Source of the DNA: Bacteroidota bacterium
Lineage (GTDB): Bacteria; Bacteroidota; Bacteroidia; Bacteroidales; B39-G9
Reading direction: 5' to 3'
NCBI GenBank assembly: GCA_015222055.1
Contig: JADFUR010000114.1
Coordinates: forward strand, 1-45,959
Length of the DNA: 45,959 nucleotides
Shown here: piece after piece, positions 9,629 through 18,600 of the stretch
How the letters are laid out: the number at the start of each line of letters is the position of its first letter
Position numbering within the stretch: the stretch's first letter is position 1
Position numbers and translations under genes: made by a program
The notes under the pieces: model-generated
What the model was told of the DNA's origin: nothing
The model's database searches: none
Seen by the model: only the letters and a program-made list of their open reading frames with translations

Positions 9629-9813
9629 TACGACAAGGCAATACCAAAGATTATTCCAAATAAAGTGCTGTTTGTCGGGCTCGAGGTTATTGTACAAGAG
9701 CCTGATTGACAACCAAAAAAATAATAGTACAAGAAGCCTGCAAGTCCGCCTAATAGGAATCCGATTAGAACACGCTTAGAAAATAATTTTTTAATTATAC
9801 TTTTCATAATCAT
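9625..9813 (-). CDS. DUF6132-family small membrane protein
   Basis: A short protein of about 62 residues. It has a basic N-terminus, then a glycine-rich membrane segment GFLLGGLAGFLYYYFFG, a loop GCQSGSCTITSSPTNS with two Cys, and a second hydrophobic segment LFGIIFGIALSY. This GC-x-SG-x-C-x-ITS-x-P-xx-ST pattern is that of DUF6132 proteins, common in Bacteroidota and of unknown function. The frame extends to 9873, but that would overlap the divergent gene. The ATG at 9811-9813 follows an A-rich leader and is preferred, and the next ATG at 9805-9807 is equally possible. It converges on the aminotransferase with a four-base stop overlap. Confidence 0.75.
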   Translation of the reverse strand: MIMKSIIKKLFSKRVLIGFLLGGLAGFLYYYFFGCQSGSCTITSSPTNSTLFGIIFGIALSY

Positions 9814-9865
9814 TTTTTTATTTTTGTATCTGTAAAAATAATAAATATATTGAAGAAAACTAATT

Positions 9866-10732
9866 ATGTACATATATAGATGTAAAATATTGTTGTTTGT
9901 CGCAGTAGTTTTTTTTTCTAACAGACTGTTTTCGCAAAATGTTAGTTATGATAATTCTAATTTGAAATTGCAAGAAGATAGTTTGCGAATTTATTTCGAT
10001 AGCCTTACAAAACAAAAAGACGACAGCTTAAAATTTCAATTAAACGATAAAATTTTGGAAATATTTCAACGAATTCTTTCAAATAATGAATCTTTTGATT
10101 ACGTTTTTACTTTAAGACATATTGGGATATTGAAGTCCCCCGATAATGTTTTTAAAATTTATAATTGGAATGTTTCGTTAAATGACGGCACCTACGAATA
10201 TTTTGGTTTTATTCAATATTTTTATAAAAAGTCAAAACAATTTTTAATCTACAAGTTGTATGACAAATCAGATGAGATAGCGAGCCCAGAAACTGCACAG
10301 TTGACAAATTTAAATTGGTTTGGTGCTTTATATTATGAGATTATTCTAAAAAAATCAGGAAAACAAAATTATTACACTCTGCTTGCTTGGGACGGAAACA
10401 ATGATTTTTCGAAAAAAAAATTAATTGAGGTATTATATTTTTCAAATAAAGGAGAGCCATGTTTCGGAAAAAATATTTTTATAATTAATAAGGAAAAAAA
10501 GACACGATTAATTCATGAGTATTCATATTTAACAACAATGACACTTCGATATAATGATAATTTGAAGATGATTATTTTTGATCATTTGGAACCTTCTAAA
10601 CCATCACTTAAAGGGCAATTCCAGTATTATGGTACAAATTTTACTTACGATGGATTATATTATAAAAAAGGCAAATGGATTTTTAAGCAAAATATTGATG
10701 TACGCAATCCTGGAAAAAATAAAAAAAGATAA
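9866..10732 (+). CDS. Secreted protein of unknown function
   Basis: A 288-residue protein with a clear signal peptide (hydrophobic stretch ILLFVAVVFFSNRLFSQ, predicted cleavage after about residue 24), so it is exported to the periplasm or envelope. The mature part is rich in aromatic and lysine residues. It contains a DSLRIYFDSL helix, then mostly predicted beta-strand, including LNWFGALYYEIILKK, YYTLLAWDGNNDFSKKKLIEVL and a C-terminal FTYDGLYYKKGKWIF. The LAWDGN-type segment recurs in uncharacterised Bacteroidota secreted proteins, but I cannot name a family. The start is chosen because it begins the signal peptide. It stands between a divergent DUF6132 gene and a receiver-domain gene 94 bases downstream. 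Confidence 0.75.
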   Translation: MYIYRCKILLFVAVVFFSNRLFSQNVSYDNSNLKLQEDSLRIYFDSLTKQKDDSLKFQLNDKILEIFQRILSNNESFDYVFTLRHIGILKSPDNVFKIYNWNVSLNDGTYEYFGFIQYFYKKSKQFLIYKLYDKSDEIASPETAQLTNLNWFGALYYEIILKKSGKQNYYTLLAWDGNNDFSKKKLIEVLYFSNKGEPCFGKNIFIINKEKKTRLIHEYSYLTTMTLRYNDNLKMIIFDHLEPSKPSLKGQFQYYGTNFTYDGLYYKKGKWIFKQNIDVRNPGKNKKR

Positions 10733-10826
10733 AAAGAAATATCTTGGTTTTATTTATAAATAAAAGGATTTAAATTGTTTATAAAAAAAAATATCATTAA
10801 TTTGGCATATAAAATTAAATTTTGCT

Positions 10827-11351
10827 ATGTTTTATTTTAAAGATAAAGATGTATTAGTTTTTTTAATTGATGATAATAAGCTTGAATTAAAGCTGTTGAA
10901 AAATCAATTTGCTACATGTAAGGAAAATTACAAAGTTAAAACATACATTACTGGTGAAGGCTTTATAAATGAAATTATTGAAAATCCTATTCCTGAAAAA
11001 TATATAGTATTTATAATTTTAGACTATTTTTTAAAAACAAAACAGAATAAAGAAGCCAGAGATGGAATTCAAATTTTAAATCTTATTAAAGAAATAAACC
11101 CTAAATTTAATATAATTATTTTATCTGCTTACGAAAAGGATGATAATCTTGACTTTAAAAAGCAATATAAGGACTTACGAGCTACTGCTTATGTAAGAAA
11201 AAATGAATTTTCATTCCCGATTATTAATAATATTATTCAACGTATTGTTTTTGAGAAAAATTTCAAAAGACGTAGAATTGAAAGTCGTTTGTTAACAATA
11301 GTATTAATTATTGCCACATTAATTATTTTAATTTTTTCTATTTTTTATTAA
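10827..11351 (+). CDS. Receiver-domain protein with a C-terminal membrane anchor
   Basis: A 174-residue protein. Residues 8-145 look like a CheY-type receiver: acidic pair D15/D16, phospho-acceptor D66 in IILDYFL, Ser100 in IIILSAYE, and Lys125 in YVRKNE, in the right order and spacing. There is no DNA-binding or enzymatic output domain. Instead, a basic linker (KNFKRRRIESR, 145-154) leads into a single hydrophobic helix of about 20 residues (LLTIVLIIATLIILIFSIFY) at the extreme C-terminus. The receiver would therefore sit on the cytoplasmic face of the inner membrane as a tail-anchored protein. No histidine kinase is adjacent. Function is unknown; it could act as a phosphate sink or a docking module. 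Confidence 0.8.
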   Translation: MFYFKDKDVLVFLIDDNKLELKLLKNQFATCKENYKVKTYITGEGFINEIIENPIPEKYIVFIILDYFLKTKQNKEARDGIQILNLIKEINPKFNIIILSAYEKDDNLDFKKQYKDLRATAYVRKNEFSFPIINNIIQRIVFEKNFKRRRIESRLLTIVLIIATLIILIFSIFY

Positions 11352-11382
11352 TTCCATTAACCGATTTACTCTAGTATTTTTT

Positions 11383-11562
11383 CACTCCATTTTATCATAA
11401 ATTATTATAGTTCTTGATTGTTTGTTATTTTTAAATTTCGCACTTCATTATCATAAAAAGCAAATAAAAGAGGGTCGTGAATTTATTCCATTTTTAACTG
11501 CCTATTTGTCATAAATTAATTATTGGCACATACTTTGAAAAATAAGCACTGTTTATCATAAA
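11383..11562 (+). repeat. Four short TATCATAAA-type repeats upstream of htpG
   Basis: The heptamer TCATAAA occurs at 11395-11401, 11451-11457, 11509-11515 and 11556-11562. It is usually preceded by TTTA, TTA or TTG, so the shared form is close to TTATCATAAA. An ACT lies 9-14 bases in front of each copy. Start-to-start intervals are 56, 58 and 47 bases. The copies fill most of the 236-base gap between the anchored receiver gene and htpG. They could be operator sites or remnants of a decayed repeat. Confidence 0.45.
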
Positions 11563-11587
11563 GTTTAACATTAAAAATTAATATAAA

Positions 11588-13636
11588 ATGCAAAAAGGTA
11601 AAATTGGAGTAACTACAGAGAATATTTTCCCTGTAATTAAAAAGTTTCTTTATTCAAATAATGATATTTTTTTACGCGAAATGGTTTCAAATGCTGTTGA
11701 TGCCACACAAAAACTTAAAGTGTTAGCTTCTGTAGGTGATTATAAGTCTGAATTAGGCGACACAACTGTAAGAGTTTCTGTTGATAAAAAGAATAAAACA
11801 ATAACAATTTCTGACCATGGAATTGGAATGACAAAAGAAGAAATTGACAAATATATTAATCAAATTGCATTTTCAAGTGCTGAAGAATTTGTTGAGAAAT
11901 ATAAAAATGATGTAAATGCAATAATTGGACATTTTGGTTTAGGTTTTTATTCAGCTTTTATGGTATCTAATAGGGTAGAGATTAAAACAAAATCTTATAT
12001 AAATGATTCTAAAGCGGTGCATTGGGAATGTGATGGAAGTCCTGATTTTTCTATTGAAGAAATTGAGAAAGACATTGTAGGTACAGATATTATTTTACAT
12101 GTTGATGACGAATCTCAAGAGTTTCTTGAAGAAAACAGAATTAATGAATTGTTAAATAAGTATTGTAAATTTCTTCCTGTTGAAATATCTTTTGGTAAGA
12201 AAAAAGATTACAAAGATGGAAAGGAAGTTGAAACAGATGAAGATAATATTATAAACGACACTAAGCCTGCATGGACAAAAAATCCAGCAGATTTAAAAGA
12301 AGAGGATTATAATAAATTTTATCATCAACTTTACCCTTCAATTGTTGAAGACCCATTGTTTAATATTCATCTGAATGTTGATTATCCTTTTCATTTAACC
12401 GGTATTTTATATTTTCCTCACATTAAAGAAAATATAGAAATACAAAAAAATAAAATTCAACTCTATTCTAATCAGGTGTTTGTAACAGATTCTGTTGAAG
12501 ATATTGTTCCTGATTTTTTAACACTTCTTCATGGTGTTATTGATTCTCCTGATATTCCTTTAAATGTATCCAGAAGTTTCTTGCAAAACGATTCGAATGT
12601 TAAAAAAATATCAAGTCATATTTCAAAAAAAGTTGCCGATAGATTAAATGAAATATTTAAAAAAGACAGATCGGAATTTGAGAAAAAATGGAGTGATCTT
12701 AGATTATTTATTGAATATGGAATTCTTTCTAATGAAAAATTTTATGAACGTGCAAAAGATTTTACTTTGCTAACAAACACTGATAGCAAGTGTTTTACCT
12801 TCGATGAGTACAAAAATATTATTAAAGAGAATCAAACAGATAAGGACGGAAACTTAGTTTATCTTTATGCTACAAATGTTGACGAACAATTTAGTTTTAT
12901 CGAAAATGCTAAAACTAAAGGATATGATGTCTTATTAATGAATGGGCAACTTGATGTTCATTTCATCAATTTTTTGGAGCCCAAATTTGAAAAATCACAT
13001 TTTGTTAGAGTTGATTCAGATGTTGTTGATAAATTGATTCCAAAAGAAATCGTTAACGAAAGCAAGTTAACTGTTGAGCAGCAAAACAGAATTAGACCGG
13101 TTTTTAAAAGTCGCCTAAAAAAGTCTGAAGTTTTTAGTGTCGTTTTTGAAAATATGGATGAGAACGAAGCTCCAGTTTTAATAACTCAATCAGAATTTAT
13201 GCGTCGAATGAAAGATATGTCTGCTTTAAATCAGATGAATTTTTATGGCAATTTGCCCGACAATTATAATTTAGTTATTAATACTAATCACCCTCTTATT
13301 GTTAAAATTGCTCAAGATGTTGATAAAAAGAATGATGCTAAATTAATTAAATTTGATGATGAATTAACTCCAATAACCGAAGAAAAGTCTGCATTAGAAG
13401 AAAAGAATAAAGACAAAAAAGAGGAGGAAATTGAACAATTAGATAAAGATAAAACTAAAGAAATTCAAACAAAGATTGATGAAATTAATAAAAATAAAGA
13501 TTTGGTTTTATCAGGCTATGGATTGAAAAATAAGATTGTAAAACAATTAATTGATCTCGCTCTAATATCAAATAATATGCTTAAAGGAGAAGAACTAAAC
13601 TTGTTTGTAAAAAGAAGTATTGATTTAATAAAATAA
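11588..13636 (+). CDS. htpG: Hsp90-family molecular chaperone HtpG
   Basis: A 682-residue cytoplasmic ATP-dependent chaperone. The N-terminal GHKL ATPase shows LREMVSNAVDATQKL (about residue 30), the ISDHGIGMTKEEI motif, and the lid/glycine loop IIGHFGLGFYSAFMV (about residues 113-127). The middle domain has PLNVSRSFLQND with the catalytic-loop Arg. The C-terminal part includes a strongly charged stretch rich in K and E (about residues 590-640), longer than in E. coli HtpG. It is a single gene between four upstream repeats and a strong downstream terminator, which suggests its own regulated transcript. Confidence 0.97.
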   Translation: MQKGKIGVTTENIFPVIKKFLYSNNDIFLREMVSNAVDATQKLKVLASVGDYKSELGDTTVRVSVDKKNKTITISDHGIGMTKEEIDKYINQIAFSSAEEFVEKYKNDVNAIIGHFGLGFYSAFMVSNRVEIKTKSYINDSKAVHWECDGSPDFSIEEIEKDIVGTDIILHVDDESQEFLEENRINELLNKYCKFLPVEISFGKKKDYKDGKEVETDEDNIINDTKPAWTKNPADLKEEDYNKFYHQLYPSIVEDPLFNIHLNVDYPFHLTGILYFPHIKENIEIQKNKIQLYSNQVFVTDSVEDIVPDFLTLLHGVIDSPDIPLNVSRSFLQNDSNVKKISSHISKKVADRLNEIFKKDRSEFEKKWSDLRLFIEYGILSNEKFYERAKDFTLLTNTDSKCFTFDEYKNIIKENQTDKDGNLVYLYATNVDEQFSFIENAKTKGYDVLLMNGQLDVHFINFLEPKFEKSHFVRVDSDVVDKLIPKEIVNESKLTVEQQNRIRPVFKSRLKKSEVFSVVFENMDENEAPVLITQSEFMRRMKDMSALNQMNFYGNLPDNYNLVINTNHPLIVKIAQDVDKKNDAKLIKFDDELTPITEEKSALEEKNKDKKEEEIEQLDKDKTKEIQTKIDEINKNKDLVLSGYGLKNKIVKQLIDLALISNNMLKGEELNLFVKRSIDLIK

Positions 13637-13650
13637 AGTATTATAAAAAA

Positions 13651-13690
13651 AATAAATCCCGTTAAATGTTTTAACGGGATTTATTTTTAA
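13651..13690 (+). terminator. Strong terminator after htpG
   Basis: A 16-base-pair perfect stem (13651-13666 with 13670-13685, centred on CCCGTTAAA/TTTAACGGG) with a three-base loop is followed by a T-rich tail. It starts 15 bases after the htpG stop codon. The flanking A-run makes it usable in both directions, but only the plus strand has a gene ending here. Confidence 0.9.
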
Positions 13691-13705
13691 TTTTTATTAA
13701 AAAAA

Positions 13706-13737
13706 TTGTTAATTTTTAAATAAAAAGAGTATTTTTA
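13706..13737 (+). promoter_or_regulatory. Candidate promoter for the phosphatase cluster
   Basis: TTG at 13706-13708 and TATTTTTA at 13730-13737 are separated by 21 bases, the right layout for a Bacteroidota housekeeping promoter, although the last base of TAnnTTTG is A instead of G. It lies between the htpG terminator and the first SpoIIE-type gene. Confidence 0.35.
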
Positions 13738-13791
13738 CTACACTTGTACTTTCGTTTATATGAAGGTGTAGTTTTTATAACTCTTATATTT

Positions 13792-15633
13792 ATGAATCAA
13801 AATAGAAAAAGTGCTTTTTTTGGTGTTTTACTTATTCTTTTACTAATATCTCCCATTGTAAAATCCCAATATAAATTACCTGAAGAACTTCAAAAGAGGA
13901 TAAATAATTATCAAGAACAAATAACTCAAGCTCAAATTAATGAAGAGAAAAATGAAGAAGGGCGGTTGCTTAATTTATTATCATCATTATATTGGGATAA
14001 TAATTTTAACAAAGAAGCAATAACCTGCTTTAAAAAGTCACTCGAAATAAACAAACAAATAGGAAATAAATATGCTATTTATCAAATAAATACCAACATT
14101 GGTTTAATTTATTCTGATATGATGAGTTATGCTCAGGCAATGAACTACTTTAATGATAGTTATACAATAAGCAAAAAATTAAAAAGCAAGCCTAAAAAAG
14201 CCTCTGCATTAAATAATATTGCACTTACATTTCAATATTCTGGCAAATATCAAAAGGCAATAAATAATTCACAAGAAGCTTTAAGATTTGCTAAAGAAAC
14301 AAAGGATATTAAGCTTATTAAGAGTTGCTATGGAATAATAGCCGAGAATTACAAAAAGCTAGGAAATACTGAGAAATCTTTTGAGTATTTTAATTATTAT
14401 TCGTCCATTAGTAAACATATTCAAAATCAAGAAATAATAAAGAAGGAACAAAAGAATCAACAAGAGGTTGATAAGATGAAGAATATTACAAATAAAGCCA
14501 TTGAAGATAAGGAAGAAAAAGAAAAACAATTAATAATAACAGAAAGCGATTTGTCAAACCAAAAAGAGTTGACTAAAGGGAAACAGTTGCAAATTGATAT
14601 TCTTGATAAAGAAAAAAAAATTAAAGAATTAAAAATCAATGAACAAAAAGCACAAATTAAAACTGATGCTTTAATAAGAAATTTTTTTATTATTGGGTTC
14701 ATAGTTGTCTTAATATTTTCAGCATTATTATATAGATTATTACTTGAAAAGAAAAAAACTAATAGAATATTAGAAAAAACCAATGTTCAACTTAAGGAAC
14801 AAAAAGAAAAAATTGAACAACAAAGCAGTTTGCTTGCTGAAGCACACAAAAATTTAAAAAAGAGGAATTTGCAAATTCTTGACAGCATTAGTTATGCAAG
14901 CAGAATTCAAGATGCTATTTTGCCATATCAAAATTTTATAAGAAAACAACTACCAAATTCATTTGTGTTTTTTAAACCTCGTGATATTGTAAGTGGTGAT
15001 TTTTATTGGTATTCAGAACAAAATAATAAAATTTTTATTGCAGCAGCTGATTGTACTGGGCATGGTGTGCCAGGTGCTTTTATGTCAATGATTGGAAACA
15101 CTTTATTAAATGAGATTATTAAAACAAAACAAATTTTATCTCCATCATTAATACTCGAAAGATTAAACAAAGAGGTTGTCTCTATATTAAATCAGGATAG
15201 TGATAATCAAAATTTTCAAGATGATGGCATGGACATTAGCATTTGCTGTATAGATAAGGATAATGACGAATTTACAATTGCATGTGCTAACAGTACAGCA
15301 TATTTTATCGAAGATAATAATCTTCATACTATAAACGGAGATGTTTTTTCAATTGGAGGAGTTTTTTCTAATAAGTTTGACGTTTCTTTTAATAATCATT
15401 CTTTTAAAACTAATAAAGATTCTGTACTATATATGTTTTCCGATGGGTTTAAAGATCAATTTGGTGGTAAAAACAATGAGAAATTTATGATAGGTCAGTT
15501 TGAAGATATGTTATTGAATATTCATGCGAAAAATATGGATAAACAAAAATTAATAATTGGTGATACTTTGAATGATTGGAAAGGCGATTTTTCTCAAGTT
15601 GATGATATTCTGATTATTGGTGTTAAGTTTTAA
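13792..15633 (+). CDS. TPR sensor with membrane-anchored SpoIIE/PP2C phosphatase domain
   Basis: A 613-residue inner-membrane serine/threonine phosphatase. An N-terminal signal-like segment (about 6-24, ending VKSQ) is followed by periplasmic tetratricopeptide repeats (about 56-210). A charged coiled coil leads to one transmembrane helix (about 296-318), then a second cytoplasmic coiled coil. The SpoIIE domain (about 383-613) shows PRDIVSGDFYW, ADCTGHGVPGAFMSMIG, DGMDISICCID, MFSDGFKDQFGG and QVDDILIIG, which supply the metal-binding aspartates. The ATG at 13792 is preferred over the upstream TTG at 13744 because it starts the signal segment. It is first of three consecutive phosphatase genes, with the next ATG 10 bases after its stop. 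It is a SiaA-like candidate phosphatase for the SiaC proteins downstream. Confidence 0.88.
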   Translation: MNQNRKSAFFGVLLILLLISPIVKSQYKLPEELQKRINNYQEQITQAQINEEKNEEGRLLNLLSSLYWDNNFNKEAITCFKKSLEINKQIGNKYAIYQINTNIGLIYSDMMSYAQAMNYFNDSYTISKKLKSKPKKASALNNIALTFQYSGKYQKAINNSQEALRFAKETKDIKLIKSCYGIIAENYKKLGNTEKSFEYFNYYSSISKHIQNQEIIKKEQKNQQEVDKMKNITNKAIEDKEEKEKQLIITESDLSNQKELTKGKQLQIDILDKEKKIKELKINEQKAQIKTDALIRNFFIIGFIVVLIFSALLYRLLLEKKKTNRILEKTNVQLKEQKEKIEQQSSLLAEAHKNLKKRNLQILDSISYASRIQDAILPYQNFIRKQLPNSFVFFKPRDIVSGDFYWYSEQNNKIFIAAADCTGHGVPGAFMSMIGNTLLNEIIKTKQILSPSLILERLNKEVVSILNQDSDNQNFQDDGMDISICCIDKDNDEFTIACANSTAYFIEDNNLHTINGDVFSIGGVFSNKFDVSFNNHSFKTNKDSVLYMFSDGFKDQFGGKNNEKFMIGQFEDMLLNIHAKNMDKQKLIIGDTLNDWKGDFSQVDDILIIGVKF

Positions 15634-15643
15634 GATGGAATTT

Positions 15644-18600
15644 ATGAAAATATTTTTAAAAAATACAATCTCCATACTTTTTATATTTTTGATTTCTGGG
15701 TTTATTCTATTAGGCCAAGATAATTATCCAAAAGGCTTGCCATTTATAAAAAATTATTCCTTTGAAGAACAGAAAATAAGCTTGCAAAATTGGGCAATTG
15801 CTCAGGACAATTCTGGTATAATGTATTTTGCTAATACAGATGGAGTATTAATATATGACGGTGTTTCTTGGGAGTTATTAAAATTACCTAATAATACGAA
15901 TACTCGTGCTTTGGTTGTTGATAGTTTAGGAGTAATATATGCTGGAGCAACTAACCAATTTGGGTATTTGAAAAATAGCTCAAAAGGAAAATTAGAATAC
16001 ATTTCATTGTCTGACAGCATGTCAGAAATTGATTTTGAAGAAACCTGGAAAATTTTTTCTTCAACTAATGGAATGTATTTTATGGCAGGACGAAGAAATA
16101 TTTATAATTTTCACAACAAGAAACTTACAAAGGTTTATGTTCCTTCTCAAATGTCAATTTTTAGGTTTTTTCAGGTAAATGATGATATCTATGCTGTTGA
16201 TGAAAAGGAAGGTTTTTTTAAGATTGTAGGAGATACATTAATAAATCTTCACCAAGGTAAATCAATTAGCAATAAGTATGTATATACTATGCTACCATAT
16301 AAAAACAACAAGATTTTAATTGGAACAAGAAATTCTGGACTATATTTGTATTCCCCTAAAGACAATAATAATAAACAAGTTCATTTTGATCAATTATCAA
16401 ATAATTCAAGCTTAGATAAGTCAATTGTAAAATTTGAAACACAAATTGATGATTATTTTTTGAATTCACGTATTTATTCAGGAAGTTTATTGAGTAATGG
16501 AAATTATATTATAACAACATTAAGGAGGGGGTGTGCTATTATATCCCCTGAAGGCAAGCTTGTTAATATTTTTAATAAAACTTTGGGGCTGTCTTCAAAT
16601 TCAGTTTATTTTTCTTTTCAAGATAAGCAAAAAAATTTATGGTTAGCAACAGAAAAAGGCGTTTCAAAAATTTTAATAAATTCGCCAATTACCCAATTAA
16701 ATGAAAAAAATGGAATTTCGGGCAGTTTGCAGTCAGTTTTTGAATTCAATAAAAACTTGTTTGTCACATCTACATCAGGAATGTATTATTTGCCGAAATT
16801 AGATAATAAATGGATTAAGAATAAACATTCAATATTGCCCCTTTCAACGCAATATCTTTATTATAAGACAGATTTTTTAGAATTAAAATTGGCTGACAAA
16901 ATTTTTTTATTAGCAGGATCTTTAAGAGATATTGTTAAAATTAATGATAATTTGACCATTTCACCAATAAAGGAATTTTATGCTTGTAATAGTATTTGTG
17001 AATCAGTAATTAATCCAGGAAGAGTCTTTTTTGGTAGCCAAAATGGTATTTCATCATTATCATTTAAACGGGATTTTAATAACAAGATTGTTATTAAAGA
17101 CGAAGGTTTTATTAAAGATTTTAATGAAAACGTTTTACTACTTAATACTGATAAAAAAGGAGATTTGTGGATTTCTACTTTTCTGAATGGAATAATTAAG
17201 ATATGTTTTGATGACAAAGAAAATTTGTCAAATTATAAAAAGTGCTATTTCGATACTACTAATGGGTTGCCGAATACAGATGAGCATAAGACTTATTTTG
17301 TTGATGATAAAATAGTTGTTGCTACCAAAAAAGGACTTTATACTATTAACGATACTACTGTTGATTCAAATAATTATCAATTTGTGCCCTTAAAAGATTA
17401 TGGGTTAGATTATTCAATTGATTTATTGTCAATTAAGGACATATTTGTTGACAAGGACAATAACAAATGGTTTAACACATCGCAAGGTATATACAAATAT
17501 AATGACAGGCTAAAAAAAGTAGTTGTAAATCCATTTAAAATAATATCAAAATATTTTTTTAAAAATATTTTCATTGATAAAAATGGCATCGCATGGTTTT
17601 CTTCCTCAGATATATTATTTCGCTTCGATAAAAAAGTCCAATATTCTATAGATTGTAATTTTCACCCTTTGATTAGAAAAGTTACAATAGCTAAAGATTC
17701 TATTATTTATCATGGATATTCAAAAAAAGATTCTTCTATAGTATGCAATACAAAAATAAATTTCAAAAACAATTCAATTTTTTTCGAATATACTTTACCT
17801 GATTATAATTCTGAAAAAGATAATAAATTTAAATATTTTCTTCAAGGTTTTGATGAGGAATGGAGTGATTGGTCTTCTCAAACAAAAAAGGAATACACAA
17901 ATTTACGAGAAGGAACATATTCTTTTAGAGTTAAAGCTAAAAACGTTTATGATTATGAAAGTGGTGAGTTCGTTTATAAGTTTACAATTTCTCCACCTTG
18001 GTATAGAACAATTATGGCTTTTATTATTTACATTATTTTGATAGCTTTAATAATTTATCAGTATATAAATTTAAAAACTTTACATCTGAAAAGCGAAAAG
18101 CAAAAATTAAAAAAAGGAATAAAGATTGCAGTAGAAGAGCTTGAACAACAAAAAGAAGAATTAAAATCACAAACAGAAATTTTAGTTGATACTAATAAGG
18201 AACTGGAAAAATTATCACTAGTAGTACAAAAAACAGAAAATGCCATATCTATAATAGACAGTGATGGTAATTTTGAATGGGTTAATCCAGGGTTTACTCG
18301 TATGTATGGTATGAATTTTAAGGAGTTTATTTCTAAAATTTCACCAAATATTAAAACTGTAGAAAAAGGAGAAAAAGTAACAACGGTCGTTGAAAAATGT
18401 TTTAATGAAAAGGTATCTGTTAGTTATGAATTCAAGACAATTGATTCGAAAGGTGATCGATTATGGGCAAAAACAACCCTAACTCCAATACTCAATAACA
18501 ATGGAAATATTATTAAAGTTGTTGCTATTGATACAGATATAACTAAACTTATTGATGCTGAAGAACGAATTGAAAAACAAAACGAGAAAATTCTTAAGCA

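Noticed and set aside
11383-11562. Small CRISPR array
   Set aside because: Repeat core is only 7-10 bases, contexts vary in length, spacing is irregular, and no cas gene is present.
13744-13791. TTG start adding 16 residues to the first SpoIIE phosphatase
   Set aside because: The ATG at 13792 begins a well-formed signal segment, while the extension overlaps the promoter-like region.
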